Assembly: GCA_946902875.1 (NCBI GenBank)
Contig: OX336336.1
Span: 6,852,545-6,916,544, forward strand
Reading direction: 5' to 3'
Source: Nematopogon swammerdamellus
Lineage: Eukaryota; Arthropoda; Insecta; Lepidoptera; Adelidae
Length of the DNA stretch: 64,000 nucleotides
Within the stretch, counting starts at the first letter, position 1, and the number at the start of each line of letters is the position of its first letter. This document shows positions 21,059-33,800 of this stretch, piece after piece. A program made the position numbers and the translations under genes. The notes under the pieces are model-generated. The model was not told where the DNA came from. It saw only the letters and a program-made list of their open reading frames with translations, and searched no databases.

Positions 21059-23220
21059 ATTATATTTTTATTTTTAGGGTTTTCAATACATTATTTGTTA
21101 ATATCAGTCCCATAGTACTATCTTACCGCTTAGAGCCCAAAATCCCTAAGAGGGTAATTCATTTCCTATCCTCACTGACGCGACTCGACGGGTATTCTGT
21201 ATACACGTTCTATAATATACAAGGTTTAGTTTTTATTAAGGTTTAAAAGCGACTAACGTATACGTAAGGTTTCAAAGTATTCCCCTGTCGTTTACTTTCA
21301 TCTCACCAGCGAGCATTCACGACGACCTATTTTCAGCGAATTCATTCCCCGCAAACCCACACAGTTTTCCCTCGAACTAGGTCGGCTGTAGCGTCAAAAG
21401 GAGCTGGATATGACAGCCTAATAAGAATCCTAGCCACCACGGCGCCTCCAGAGCCCAGAGAGCTGGGCCAGTTATGTATACGTGCTACTCATAGAACATC
21501 GAAAAAGCGGTCTGCTAGAAGTGTCAAACAAGCTTTTACTCCTAAGGGTTCCCCGTATCAGCTGACAGCAACCCATATGAAAATGTTTAGGTTTAGACGC
21601 GCGGATAGTTTCACTGAAACTATTTTCAGCCCCTACCGATAACTATCTTGAGTATAATTAACTTTTGAACATTTTTAAAATTACTAAATAAATAATGTGA
21701 GTGGAAGAGGCGACAGTAATAAATCCACTTCGGTTTTCGTTTAAAAGTGATCTACTCGGAAAATACTCATCCAATTTACACATTGTTTCGAGAAATATGA
21801 TCTGTGATTTATAATTTTTTTGTAAGATCATGCTTTCACTTTTATGGCCCGAGTAGTGTGGTCAAAAGTACCTATTCGATATCTGAGGAAATTGCAGTAT
21901 AATGAAGTGGCATAAATCAATAAATTCAACTTATTATCTAGCCCTTTTATTATCTAACTGTTTGACATAGGCCTCCCAAATCGCGCCATTATTAATTTAG
22001 GTAGATCAGTGGGGTTGGACGAAAGTAAACTCGGACCCTCAGTCTCTCGCATGGTCAGACAAGAAAAACACCGTAGCGGAGTCGCGGCCTCGGCAACTGG
22101 GTCCATTCCAGATAGGTACACGAGTATGCTCTCAATTCAGTCATGCAACTTCCTCTAAGCCACCACCACCATCTACTATCGGGTTATCTGACTTTGTATT
22201 CAGTCTCTGCCTCCAGCCCACCTCAATGGAAGTAGGGCGAGCTCGGAGCGCACTTTTGTTCTATCAACGTTTTTAGAAAAAGTAAACGGAATAGAAACGA
22301 GATTTGCATTTTTCCTGCAGACTTTTGATGCTTCAGAAGTTGGGTTGTGTATGTAGGAGCTTTGATTGTCAATTGTTGTCTTTTTGTAGCATTGAGAATT
22401 ATTTGAAGAGAAGTAAATTTGATTACGTAACACAATTACAACTAAAGTTATGTAAAATAAACTAACTTACCTATAACATTTATATCAATCAAATAAAACT
22501 ATGAATGAAATGACGAAGAAATTAAATTAATAATTGTATTTTAAATAAAAAGGGTAAGAGTTCGCAAAACCGCAAAATCTCAGCCCTTTTCGCCGCGCGC
22601 AAAAACGCAAAATTTTGGCGCGCGCGCTCCCGCACAAATTCGAATATCCCGCCTCAATCGAACGATCCATCAGTAATCTGTAATCTGTAATCTGCGTACT
22701 GAAATTGCGCATTCAGTGATACCAAACACTTCAGGATTCACTTATTTAGAAGCACAGACCGATTTTTTGAACTCCAGGGAAAACAAAACACACTCGACAT
22801 TTTTTTTCGATTTTTTCTGACCAAAACTGAATAATTTCCTTATACGAGTCATACCTCTAAATAAAGATAATGAGACGTACTCTCGAATACGGGTACACGA
22901 AATACGGTACAACTTCAATATATTTCAGTGTGAGCTGAAATGTCCGTTGTCAAAAGTGACATTATTTTATTTGACATTTGAAAAAAAAAAATTCTGTGTG
23001 AAGGTGAAGTGTTGCCCTGCCATGTGTTTGATAATAGTTCTAGTACTTTTAACCAAGAAGTGATACCAGTAATCAGTTCTTTGGTCGAAAATTGGTAGAA
23101 TTAGTGATTAATTTAATAGTGAGCCGCGCGCCGCCGCGCCGCGCCGAACCCCGCGCAGGGTTTGCGGGAGCCAGCCGGTGAACGATAAATGAACCCCGCG
23201 CGGGGTTTGCGGGAGCCGAA
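21059..23220. other. Mostly unassigned sequence
   Basis: No exon or element was identified with confidence. A CG-rich block at 22560-22650 (CGCGCGC-rich) and a direct repeat GAACCCCGCGC[AG]GGGTTTGCGGGAGCC at about 23145 and 23193 stand out from the AT-rich background. Confidence 0.45.
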
Positions 23221-23221
23221 G

Positions 23222-23640
23222 GTTTAAGGTTCCGTATCCGGTACGGGACCCTATTACTAAGCCTACGGCGCCGTCTGTCTGTCTGTCTGTCCGTCTGTCC
23301 GAGGGCTGTATCTCTTGAACCGAAATACGTAGCCCGTTGAAATTTTCACAGAATATGTGTTATTATGGCCGATATAACAACAAATAATAAAAATAAGAAA
23401 AAGTAAAAAATTTACGGGGGTTCCCATAGGAGAAACTAAAAAGTTTATGCTCGCCACGCCATCTACCGAAAAGTCTATGAAGCATTTTAACTAATCATGA
23501 TTTTTAACTAATATGAAGCATTTCATAAACACGCCATAGATGGCGTGAGTCTTGCGTGAGTGGCGCTGACCAGTGACGCACATGGCGATACGGAACCCTC
23601 GGTGCGCGAGTTCAACTCGCACTTAGCCGGTTTTTTTTAT
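23222..23640 (+). mobile_element. GGTTCCGTA-type element R2
   Basis: Begins AGGTTCCGTATCCGGTACGG, then TATTACTAAGCCTACGGCGC and a GTCT run. The middle has TATGTGTTATTATGGC and TATAACAACAAATAATAAAA. It ends CGGAACCCTCGGTGCGCGAG, then TTCAACTCGCACTTAGCCGG. The region 23455-23570, with GCCATCTACCG and CGCCATAGATGGCG, is extra compared with the copies at 34692 and 55178. Confidence 0.8.
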
Positions 23641-23649
23641 GTACTCGTA

Positions 23650-23830
23650 ATCCGGTATGGGTAGCTGAGTCAGAGGGGCCAGAGCACAATATGCTCCGAC
23701 CAGCCAATTTTTAAAATTTTTTTTATTGCTTCCGAACTGGGTGGCTGTGCCACTGGCTTGTGCTTCCATTGAATCTTTGGACGATGAGAAAAAAAAATAA
23801 GAGAAGAATTTTACACACATACCTACCTAT
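23650..23830. other. Fragment of SINE S1 tail region plus unassigned
   Basis: AATCCGGTATGGGTAGCTGA, then AGGGGCCAGAGCAC and CTCCGACCAGCCAAT, match the S1 copy near 13835-13890. The rest is unassigned. Confidence 0.55.
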
Positions 23831-24234
23831 CTAGATTTTTAGAGCCAAGAGCTCATATCGCTTCATTACAACACCTCCTTTGTTCCTGGCAGGTGGTTTT
23901 CTTTCCCAAGTGCGCTCTGCAGACACAAAGGTGTGATTAGCCCTTTGTGTCTCCTTGAGTCCTTAATGAAGGAAGGTGTCTGTCGCACATTCTTCTAAGA
24001 TGAAAGTTTAACGCTTTCATCATCTTCACACCAGGCTTAGATGTCACTCTCCCATCTCGCGTCTACTCCAGCAGTTAGTTAGTGCGCATCAAAGTGCACT
24101 GATGTATTGCACGGTTGGTTCCAAAACTGGAATTACACATGTATAGCATATACGAGTACATAATTATGTACACTATTTCATTACTAAAGATACTAAAAGT
24201 AGTCTCAAATGTTTCAGTTCTGTTTCACAATTTT

Positions 24235-25066
24235 TTTGATGTAATCTGATATGGGTGGCTGAGCCGGAGCGGCCAAAGCACATGCTCTGACCAGCCAATA
24301 TCATTTCCGAGAAGGTAGGTGCCATACCGGAGACTTCCATGGATTGCTGGCTATACTAGACTAGAGAAGACATTCCAGTACCAACGCAGTCGGCTACAAT
24401 TTCAGCCTACCATCTATCTAGTAAGGGGCAAAGGAAGGGACATACAGAGTTTACACCGGTTCCGAACCGGGAAGCAGCAGGCAAAAAAATTAACATTTTT
24501 TTTTATTGATAGCGCGACATATGGCGCCGAGTCACCCATAAGGTGTCTAACGACGCCCATGGACATTCGGTCGTACGCGGGGGTTGCGAATGCCATGCCG
24601 GCCTTACAGGTGCCCATTCACGCCCCTCTTGAAGGACCCGAGACTGTACTTGGGGGGAAATATAGGGGCAGGCAGAGCGTTCCAGAGTTTACCGGTTCTG
24701 TCGAGGGTTCTGTAGAGGAAAGATCTGCAGAATCGATTTGTACGCATCCGCGGTAAATCCAGCGTGTAGGGATGCAATCCCTGCCCCGTGCGCGTGGTGC
24801 GGAGGTGGAAAGGGGACGGCGGGATCGCATTAAACAGCTCCTCCGAGCAATCCCCATGGAATAAGCGATAGAACACACTTAGGGAGCCGACATCCCTACG
24901 GTGTTGCAGTGGTTCTAAATCGCGGGACACTTCGGGGTCACCCACTAGTCACATGCACACCTAGTGCACGTAATTTTTTTTCGTCAGAAAAAACTCATGG
25001 TGCACGCCGACCGGATTCGAACCTCGGACCTCTCGCATCAGAAGCCGATGACCAAACCACCAGCTA
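24235..25066 (-). mobile_element. tRNA-derived SINE S1, interrupted by a LINE
   Basis: The tail-proximal part (24243-24490) has GGGTGGCTGAGCCGGAGCGG and CCGGTTCCGAACCGGGAAGC. The tRNA-like head lies at 24955-25066 (complement of CCGGATTCGAACCTCGGACC, a B-box). The homologous SINE at 13800-14213 has these parts joined, so 24491-24952 is an insertion. Confidence 0.8.
24491..24952 (-). pseudogene. LINE family A 3' end nested in a SINE
   Basis: The minus strand reads GDPEVSRDLEPLQHRRDVGS, then LFHGDCSEELFNAIPPSPFH and LWNALPAPIFPPKYSLGSFK, followed by the family A 3' untranslated region and an A-rich tail adjoining 24491. An in-frame repeat of a few residues (RTLDRTGKLW) is visible. Only about 115 C-terminal codons are present, so it was 5' truncated on insertion. 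Confidence 0.88.
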
Positions 25067-25074
25067 ACTCCATA

Positions 25075-25240
25075 CTGCAATGTACGGATAATACTGAAAT
25101 GATATAGCCGGCACGAACAAAGTGAAGCACTGATACGGCACCTATGTATTTCACCAAGGTGTCGTGGGCTGTAATCAGGGGTGTAGTAGGTGATGTAGCC
25201 TATCAAGTCAAGTTTCATAAAAACAAAATCTTGTGTCTCC
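25075..25240 (+). mobile_element. 5S-type SINE (S2) 3' fragment
   Basis: TATAGCCGGCACGAACAAAG, GAAGCACTGATACGGCACCT and GTAGGTGATGTAGCCTATCA, followed by an A-rich end, match the S2 tail region. Strongly diverged. Confidence 0.6.
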
Positions 25241-25740
25241 TTGAAAACACCTAACTACAGCACTGGCGTCTACCTGGTCGCAGGCTGCGACCGGAGAACA
25301 AGGAAATAGTAATGAGTGCTCGCCCCCGCCCCGGTTTCACGCCGCCGCTCGTCTTCTGAGAGCGCGTCTCAAAGGACTTGTCATTAAAGCAGTCTCACTA
25401 GTTGATCACGTGCGTATCTGTGCGCTGTTACATACAGCGCTGATTACTCAGGATTTCCTCTGAGACCGCGAGGGTTGGAAATGAGAAGGAAATCGTGAAA
25501 GAGCTTTACAAATATCGCGGGGATGGATAGGGGAATATGGCAAATATACGGTGGAAAATTCCGCTGATTTGTCGCTTTTTGCCTGAAGATTTCGGCGAAG
25601 TCAAAAGGAGCGTTATGATTTTGTTAGGTGATGTGACTGGTCTGAATTTGGAAATTACTTTTCTCTCATTTAAGGAAATAATGTTTAAATATAAATAATA
25701 ATTTATAAATTTTTGCGACAACAAATTGGTCTCAATCTTT

Positions 25741-26060
25741 TTAACGCGCTTTTGTGATGGGGACCTAACTCAGAAAAAGTGAAACGCCACGAAAGAAAGA
25801 ACGTAAGTTGTAAGGTTCTTCAATGGCTGGGCAGCCTTTGTTGCCCTGAGCGACATGTATGAGCCTTTTGAAATCGAAACATTGTATTGGTTGTTAGCTA
25901 GGTTGTGAAATAATAAGTTGAAATTTGGAATTATGGTGTGTTCAATGAAAAAATTCAAAAATTGGGGTGGCACATCGTACATGTAAGAACTGAGGGATGA
26001 TAAATTAAATTTCAGTGCACATACCCATGTGGGGTATTATTAGATAGGTCTTAAAAATTA
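25741..26060. repeat. Dispersed repeat E, second copy
   Basis: GATGGGGACCTAACTCAGAA, GTGAAACGCCACGAAAG and CAATGGCTGGGCAGCCTTTG match 5588-5850. Beyond about 25900 the similarity is lost. Confidence 0.55.
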
Positions 26061-26867
26061 AAAAAAGTTTCGAATTTTTTTTTTTTTTACTTAAAACATC
26101 AAAGTTTGACTTTGATGTGTCATCAGTTGGTGAAATATGCGCTTCGAAAGGCGAAAAAAGTGTCCCCTCCCACCTAACTTTTCAACTATACGGTGGAAAA
26201 TTCTGAAACATTTTCAGGTGGTAGAACTTAAATAACACTTTCAACCAAAATAGGTTTCAATAAAATACTAGTATGCCGTGTAACTTTTGAGACATGGGAT
26301 ATTTTCGGTTACAGCGTGAACATTCTTCTTCTCTGTTTTGCTACCCTTAAGTGTTCATAATTAATTCAGGTTCACTGGCAGAGATTTCCTTTGGTAATGA
26401 GTCCGCCTTTTGTACAATTTTGAATTGGAAAGCAATAACGTCTATTCTATTATGTAGGTAAATTTAACATAAAAAACCTCGCTCCGAAAGCGTGATCCAA
26501 AAGCTACGAGTTACCTAGTTAAAAGTTGAAATGTCTCCTTTATCATCCGGGCCCACGTCGGGGATGGCCACAATTCATATTTCTCCAGCTCAATTCAAAC
26601 TTCCGTCCAGCTTCCTCATCTCGACCTCATCATTTGACTTCCTCATCGTTATGACGCGAGAAGTTTTCTCTTAGTTAGTAGTACCGCGTCCAGACTCCAG
26701 ACAGACGGTTGAATGTGAAAATTGTAGCAAAAATGCATGCCTATTTTCGGTTCACGACAGCTCCACTTGTGCAATTTTATCAAATACAATTTTATCAAAT
26801 TAAACATGGATATAATGGTTAATTGTATTACTAGCTTTTTGCCCCCGCCTATCTAGATTTAGAGTAC
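26061..26867. other. Unassigned
   Basis: A CATCAAAGTTTGACTTTGATG palindrome-like motif is at about 26098-26118. Otherwise no gene, exon or known repeat was recognised. Confidence 0.5.
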
Positions 26868-27440
26868 AGTTCATTGTAGCCGTCACGACCAAAGGGAAGC
26901 ACTGAAATGGCACCTAGTTCACCAGGTGCCATGTCGCACCTTAGGGCGCGGTCAGTACTTGGATGGGTGACCGATCGACCGTTGGAGGCTGACCGTGGTT
27001 CGGATTCCACGTAAAACTGTAGATCCCTTCCCTTCTTACCTTACTAGGTGGTAGGGTTTATCCCGCCCGGGTTGATACCACCGCACTGAATGAAACGTCG
27101 GTCGAAACGACTATGTAAATAGTTCGTGTTTTCCGTCCAGTTCAGTGTAGCCGAAATGAAATGAAGGGAACCACTGACATGGCACCTAGTTCTCCCGGTG
27201 TTATGGGCTGACATCACGGATGTTGTAGGTGATGTAACCAACCGTGTCAGTTTCCATAAAAAAAACATGGCACCTAGTTCACCCAGTGTTATGGGCTTAC
27301 ATCACGGATGTTGTAGGTGATGTAGCAAACGATGCCAGGTTCAATAAAAAAAAACATGGCACTTAGTTCACCCGGTGTTATGGGCTTACATCACGGATGT
27401 TGTAGGTGATGTAGCAAACGATGTCAGGTTCCATAAAAAA
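26868..27440 (+). mobile_element. 5S-derived SINE with a triplicated tail
   Basis: The 5S-like segment at about 26945-26975 reads GCGGTCAGTACTTGGATGGG. It is followed by GTGGTTCGGATTCCACG, TACTAGGTGGTAGGGTTTAT, GGGTTGATACCACCGCACTG and the S2 tail. The tail unit is present three times in tandem, starting at 27179, 27267 and 27356 (periods 88 and 89 bp), each with its own A run. A partial S2 piece (26869-26935) precedes the head. Confidence 0.85.
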
Positions 27441-27900
27441 TCATTCCGGATATTAGTTCCACATTATTTTCGCTTTTCGTTTCCAGAGTTGGTCGGTACG
27501 CTCGGCGTACTCGATTATCTGTGGGTTTTATTTTTTATTTAAGTTTAGGGTTTATTTATTTTTGTTAATTTAAATTCCAGTTTTAGCTAGTGCGTTCTAA
27601 TGTCACACACAATGCGATTGTCACACTATAGAATGAGGTCTTTAGTCAATACAAGTATATGTAACCCAGCAGTGTGCCAACCCGTCTCATTTGAATTTAA
27701 TGAAGCCCGGAGGGCAGGCGCCAGGCGTTGGCTGCTCAGGCGACACGAAGGCGTTCGTGCGTCAGGAAAGAAATTAATTTTATACAGCCAGGTGTGAGAG
27801 TGTGGTGGTGCTTGTGTGTTTGTTTACTGACTGCCGTTTTATACTTTGGGGTTGATGCAGAGGCTGTAATTAGTATGGATGAGTATGTTCTGCGTCACGT
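27441..27900 (+). promoter_or_regulatory. Candidate alternative first exon region
   Basis: Repeat-free sequence with moderate GC and two good donor-like sites: CCAG|GTGTGAG at 27791/27792 and GTCAC|GTAAGTCTG at 27898/27899. Open frames precede each (ATG at 27600; ATG at 27875). Neither joins the exon at 30584 in its coding frame, so if used it would supply a 5' UTR, with translation starting at 30624. This is speculative. Confidence 0.2.
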
Positions 27901-28129
27901 AAGTCTGTCGCTGAGAAGTAAACAACGTGGAAACTGCGCCACTCTTTCCCTCCCACTCGTCACAAAACCACACTGGCAAATCTACATGTCGGGTTTGCCT
28001 AAGACCTTAGTAGCTGTAAGATAAATTAAAAAAGTTAATCGGAATTTAATTGTACCTTTATTATTCAATATGCAATCGATATTTCGGTTCAGGCATCGCT
28101 TAGATAACATAGCGCAACAGCTGTTTTTT

Positions 28130-28520
28130 TAACCAGGAAGCCTGTTTCAAAAGCTTTGTGGAGAAATAGGAAATACTATCAATGCTAGTAGTCAGTTCAA
28201 CTGACGAAGTAGAATGTTACAAACGTAACAAAATAGAACTGGAGAGAGAGTAGAGCCCTGAGAAACTCTGCGCAGTTCGGGGATTATCCTGCCTCGAATA
28301 GCCACTAGAGAAACGAACGTGCTTGGGTTTAACACAAATTTATAAATAACTTTCTTCGACTGTATTGGCTTACAAGTTCTAAACAACGAGCGCTTTCAAT
28401 GTTGTAACGGGTCGACTTTGTCGAAAGCTTTAGCAGAGTTTAGTTTCTAGTTTTTTTAATCGATCCATATACCTGTAAAAATTCTAGTATCCAGTCGTTG
28501 TTTATTAAATAGTAACATTA
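28130..28520 (-). pseudogene. Degraded LINE reverse transcriptase relic
   Basis: The minus strand reads AKAFDKVDPLQH (about 28437-28402) and then, in another frame, SQGSTLSPVLFCYVCNILLR (about 28265-28206). These are the RT motifs normally written FDKAFDxV and PQGSxLSPxLF. Frameshifts and losses between them show an old insertion. Confidence 0.7.
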
Positions 28521-29239
28521 ATGCAACCAAGTGTAATTTGCTCTAAAAGTGAAACACATATAGGAAACTTAGTCATACATTTAGCACGCTCGCTTCATGT
28601 ATTGTTCTGAGATTTAGTAGAATATTTGGCAATGAACGACATTCATAGTTAGTGCATCAGATGGTTCCACTTCCATATTATGTATCTCCAGTTTTAGAGT
28701 CAACTGTACTGACCTCTCTGAAGAGATGCAAGACTCATTATTCTCCCGGATATATTGGCCTTGTGTGCATATGAGGTTTCGCTCCGGATGATTCAATGAG
28801 GGGCGTCGTCGTAGTGTGCTCTAGCTAGGCTGGCTGCACTGACGGTAAATCACGCCGGGTACTGCTGCTAGTGTTGTGAGTTATCTCGATACTCGTATTA
28901 GAAACTGTTAAATATAAATTTGATGACATTTTACTGCAGTAACCTATTACGTTATTTGAACTTTCTCCATAGGCTCGCAAAATCTTTATAACCTTAATAA
29001 TATTAAAACAGCTTTAATTTGTAATTTAACTTATAATTAATTCAAGCTTTTTATTAAAATACGCAATTTAAACTTGTAATAATTTTGTTAAGTTACATTA
29101 GGTCAGGTTACAAGTACATAAATTATTTTCGCAATAATTTCTTTTATTTTTTACTTACGTAAAGACGACGAGTGAAAGTGTAATAAATTTAATTTTACAG
29201 CAGAGATCCCTTCACCAATTAGTAAAAGTGGCGATTATC
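28521..29239. other. Unassigned AT-rich
   Basis: No recognisable gene or repeat. Some T/A-rich simple sequence lies in 28900-29160. Confidence 0.5.
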
Positions 29240-29440
29240 TTCAAATCGTCTAACCTGATCTTCATCAAACATAGCAGCAGCTAACGACCATCCCGGTTAA
29301 ACCAGCTTTCTAATATAAGAAACCGCATCAAAATCGGTCCATCCGTTTGGGAGCTACGATGCCACAGACAAACACACAGCCAGACGGATGCATCAAATTT
29401 ATAACACGAGTGTGTTTTTTGCGCCGGGGGTTAAAAAGAG
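29240..29440 (-). mobile_element. Element F, short diverged copy
   Basis: AACATAGCAGCAGCTAACGA, CCATCCGTTTGGGAGCTACG and ATGCCACAGACAAACACAC, ending GCGCCGGGGGTTAAAAA, match the F family in reverse orientation. The hairpin module is absent. Confidence 0.7.
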
Positions 29441-30583
29441 ATATTCAACAAATTAAATCTTACTTAACAATTATTTCTAACAAATTAAATTAACTAAAAC
29501 TACAATTATTATTATTTAAAGCAAAAGTCCTAGCAGGAAATATAAAAAAAAAACATTAATGAATAATTACAATTTAATAATAAATAAAAATATAAAACAA
29601 CCCCTGAAGACGTGACACGAGCCGTCCCGGCAGCAACTAAATGTAAAAAAATATTATTTGATGTATTCCTAGACTAAAAATTAATGGACCCCATTGGTCA
29701 CCCCGTTGTAACTATACCTATGAAAGAATTGTACGCTCACCAAAAAATTAAGATGGAGGAGTAACATTCATACAACAATTATATTGTTATAACTACCTAG
29801 ACTTCAAGACGGTGAACTGCAAAATACTCGAAAATTTGTAAATAAAAATAAGCCAGTTAACTGAAAGCTGCATTGCAACGGTCATCCAATCAGACCAATA
29901 GTACAAACTAGAATTCAGTACTCAATTATTGAATATTATTAATCGATATTTTCGCATCGTCGCTCCCGTATTCGAGTCTAGTATTATATAACGACAAAGG
30001 GTTGGTCGATGGTCGGGTCAGCTAATTATACAGAGTTCAAAGAAATCTTCAACGCACGTGCACTGTACTGTAGTCTAATGTTAATCAAATAAATCAGGCA
30101 ATAAATGTATTCACTATCGACTTGCGGCTGATTTGGATGAGAGCACGATGAGAGACATACAATTGGAACTTATTTTTAGTAATGATGTAAAATTGTCTTC
30201 ATTTCTGATGTATGAGGAGTTTGTGTCATTCCTACTTGCAGGCAGACTAGTACCTATGTTCGAGGAACGGAAGTTTCTCCGAATTTGAGTTATGTGAATA
30301 GAAAAGGACTTTCACTGGAAGTCCGTTCCACACCTATACAGAGTAACCAAGAACATAATACACAGATTTCAGAGCAACGCTCCATAATTTTCACCTTAAA
30401 ATATCGACAACACTAAAATGAACACCTAGCCTCGACAGAACAAGGTTTAATGGACTGTCATCATGGATGTAGTGAAATAGCCAACCATGACATTAAAAAA
30501 AAATCCATAAATAATTATTAAAATGGCTCCAATATTGGGCACTTCAAAATACAGAGCTTTAATTTTCTCCTGTTTTGTTGCAG
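29441..30583. other. Unassigned intronic AT-rich sequence
   Basis: A weak S2 tail remnant (TGTAGTGAAATAGCCAACCA) is at about 30465. The last 30 bp, with TTTTCTCCTGTTTTGTTGCAG, form the polypyrimidine tract and acceptor of the next exon. Confidence 0.5.
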
Positions 30584-30821
30584 AAGTCGCAGCGTCAACA
30601 ACGCTCGCGCTAGGGGCGCGGGCATGGAGCCCAACGGCGGCGGAGGCGTCGTGTACCGCGTGGTAGGGGCGCGCGCGCGCAACAAGACCGACTGCGGACA
30701 GCAGACGGACGGCAAACCAGCGCAGGCGCAGCTGCCGGCCCAGCCACCTGCGCAGCCGCAGAGGGACACGCAATGGAAGAAGTACACAGACTCACCTGGA
30801 GTCGGCACTCCGGCGGCGCAG
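30584..30821 (+). CDS. sick: Navigator exon 1 of window
   Basis: Acceptor TTTTGTTGCAG|A; donor GCGCAG|GTAGCG, a weak site. One base completes a split codon, then 79 codons. It contains an ATG at 30624 in good context (GGGC ATG G), followed by MEPNGGGGVVYRVVGARARN, and a Gln/Pro/Ala run, AQAQLPAQPPAQPQ, then QWKKYTDSPGVGTPAAQ. The ATG could start a short isoform, since the frame upstream to 30585 is open but its preceding exon is unknown. Composition is GC-rich compared with the introns. Confidence 0.7.
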
Positions 30822-33800
30822 GTAGCGCAGCCGATACCTTGAACATTCAGTTGTACATCCGTTTTAATTTTAACATAACATGAGCGGCTGTAACACATTC
30901 AATAATAAATCTCCTCGCGTAACAATGCTCAGTGAGTGGGGCGTCATAGCTGCGGACAAAAGGGTGATCAGTAATTTTGTTCACACGCCTTTTGAAGACA
31001 CCCAGTCGCAGGAGTTAGGAAAGACGCTCACCGGAAGTCTGTTCCAAACTTTCGCTGTGCGACAAAGGAAAAATTTCTTGAATATTGAAGTGAAGAGTTG
31101 AATATTTTGCTATAAGCAACACACAATATTAACAACAATATTTCCACCACTCAAATACAAATTCAGTTCTTCCTCAGTTTTCTTCATCACATCAAAATGG
31201 TAGAAATTTACCAGTCAAGCCAGCGCGGCATTCGCAACCCTTGTGTGTACTGTGACCGTGGTAATTTCTGATTTATTCTGTGCAGCAACCAACAGCTCCG
31301 CCATCGCCGTCGCACGGGCGCAAGGAGCGGCGCATGGGCCACCACTCTCCGCAGCATCACAAGCGGGAGAAGCTCACGGCTGCCCAGCAGCTTGGTCTTG
31401 CGCCACATCCGCAGGTATGAACTTGCTGGGTAACCTTTAAGGTAACCTGTTGTTGCTGTGGCCCTTATCGAGGGAGCTCGTTCTCCGCACTTGGACCATA
31501 AAGGGTCCTTTGTACGTTAGTACTCAGTGCTATGTTAGCCATCCAAGCTCTTTTATGACGCGGGCACCCTCTTTGGCAGCTTCTACACTTTTCCATTGCA
31601 TTTTCCACTTCCCCGAGAAAGCCGTTCATTAGCCACTTTCGGGCACTCTAGGAGTACTTGGATGGCTGTTTGGTCTGTCCCCATGCAAGCTCTGCACAGG
31701 TGGTTGTCGGTGACACCTAGAATGAAGAGATGTTTGTTAACTGGGCAGTGTTCTGTGAGGAGTCCTACAGCTATTCGCAGTTTGACCCTATAAAACTGTA
31801 ACAGGCGCTTCCTGAGTCGCAAGTCCGGTTTTAGAATTGCTTTTCTGGATCGCCTGCAGTCCCTGGTATTTGCCCACAGTTCCTCGTGTTTTGTTTCTAT
31901 TAGTTGTTGCAGCCAGTATTTGAACTGGCTGAGTGGTATATACGATTCTGGGGCTTCTACGCGCCTGCTGGAGCCCTGATTTGCCATATATATAAATTAA
32001 CTTAAAGTATACCTACATTCAATAAATACTTTTCTTAGGAATGCCGTAAAAAATCTGACATTGCTCATTTCAGTATGCAATGAGCCCGCCCAATCAACAT
32101 CCGTCAAGGAGTGCCGGTTCACAGGTAATAATTCGATGTTGTACCTTTTTTATATCTACTGTATTTTGTGACTTTACATATAGATAATCGATTTACATAC
32201 AAATCTTTATTACAGAAGAAAATTGCATTGTAAGGGACAATGGTCAAATATTGTGGAGAGATATGAGTATCATCTTGACCCAACTGTTTGGGCGTGTGGT
32301 TCGTGGACTAAGTACTGGCTTATTGTCCATTGAATTTCATCCGCCTACATACGCATGTAAACTATAAACTTTCGCTACGGCGATGTAAGTGTGTATGGCG
32401 GTCTATTAGTGCCATCTCGTGGCGTTCAGGTGAACCTCATTTTCCTGCGGATGTAGGTAGACGAAAGTGTTCTCATATCTAACCGCTAGAGCATCTTTCT
32501 TTGACCGTGGACTGCTTTGAAATACCCCAATGTTACAGTTGCAGTCCCCCAGCGGCGCAAGCGCCGGTGTCGGCGGCGCGTCGTCCCGGCCGTCGAGCGT
32601 GTCCAGCGGAGGCGGCAGCACCTGCTCCTCCGGCAAGGCGAAGGTGCCGCAGAGCTTCGGCTACGTTAAGCGGCAGAACGGGGTACCGCAGGGAGCCGCG
32701 CACAACGGAGGCGCCTCGGGCGCGCAAGCATCTCATGGTGTGGAACTACTTCTCTATTTAATTACCAAAAACAAAGTTATTCAAGCCCAGCGGAATTGGG
32801 AGCGGGGACAGGGGCGCAATTTTAGCTTTGCGACTTTTTAAAATTATGGTTCACTAAAGAATATAAAATTGTATTTGGAGAAAAATTATAAAAAATGTAG
32901 GTACATTAATTCATTATATTTTTACAATAGAAATTGCTGTAAAAATAGAGGAATATTTGAATTGTTTTTCCATCGAGCGAAGTTAAGAAACTTGTTGTTT
33001 CAACGTTTTGGTTCACTAAAGATAATCCTGTAGATTGAAAATCTAGAACATTCCCTATACTTATCTTTAACTTTTCATATGTCTGCATCAATCCTACGGT
33101 ACAGATGACCCGAGGAGTAGAGGCTTAAATGCCTCATTCTTTATAGCCTCGCATCCGGAGTGGGTTCGATTTTTTTTTATGTAAACCAACATGATTGGCT
33201 GTGCCGAGAGACCAACGCGAACGGTGCAATCGACAGAGCCAAAATCACCTCTCCTCGCGAAAACAGCTCAGAGCCACCAAACCAAGCCAGCAGATTTGCG
33301 GACTGTTGCTTGGCTGTCTAGCCTGTTAATATGACCCAGGTTAAAGGATTCGGGAAACACACTCGCCGGAAGGCAGTTCTTTCTTTATGTTACATTTTTT
33401 CATTCCGAGTTTGATAAGTATAAGTACAAAATGTTCGTCATGACCGGAAGTCGATTCATGATTCATAATCCTAAGAAAAATGTACTTATTAGGTCCTTTC
33501 TCTTACGTCATTTGGTGTAAGATTTAAACTGTTCATTCAAGGTAAAACCCGCCCGTAATGACCACTCCGAAAGAAGGTCGGTCGACCGGCCTATGAAAAA
33601 TAAATAGTGTACCTAGCTGGTACTTATAACCACAAGGCACTCAGTTCCGACCGAAACATCGTATCTACATAATATATCCGTAGAATATATCGTAACGGGG
33701 TTAAGTCTACCAGCTAAATATTTGAGGAGTCATTTGGAAAAACAACCAATGTAAATTTTTGGCCGATCAGTTTTTTTTTCGCTCTATGAATTCCTTATCT

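Noticed and set aside
27600..27898. First coding exon of the navigator gene
   Set aside because: Both donor options leave phase 0, which would put the exon at 30584 into a frame with an early stop; kept only as a possible untranslated first exon.
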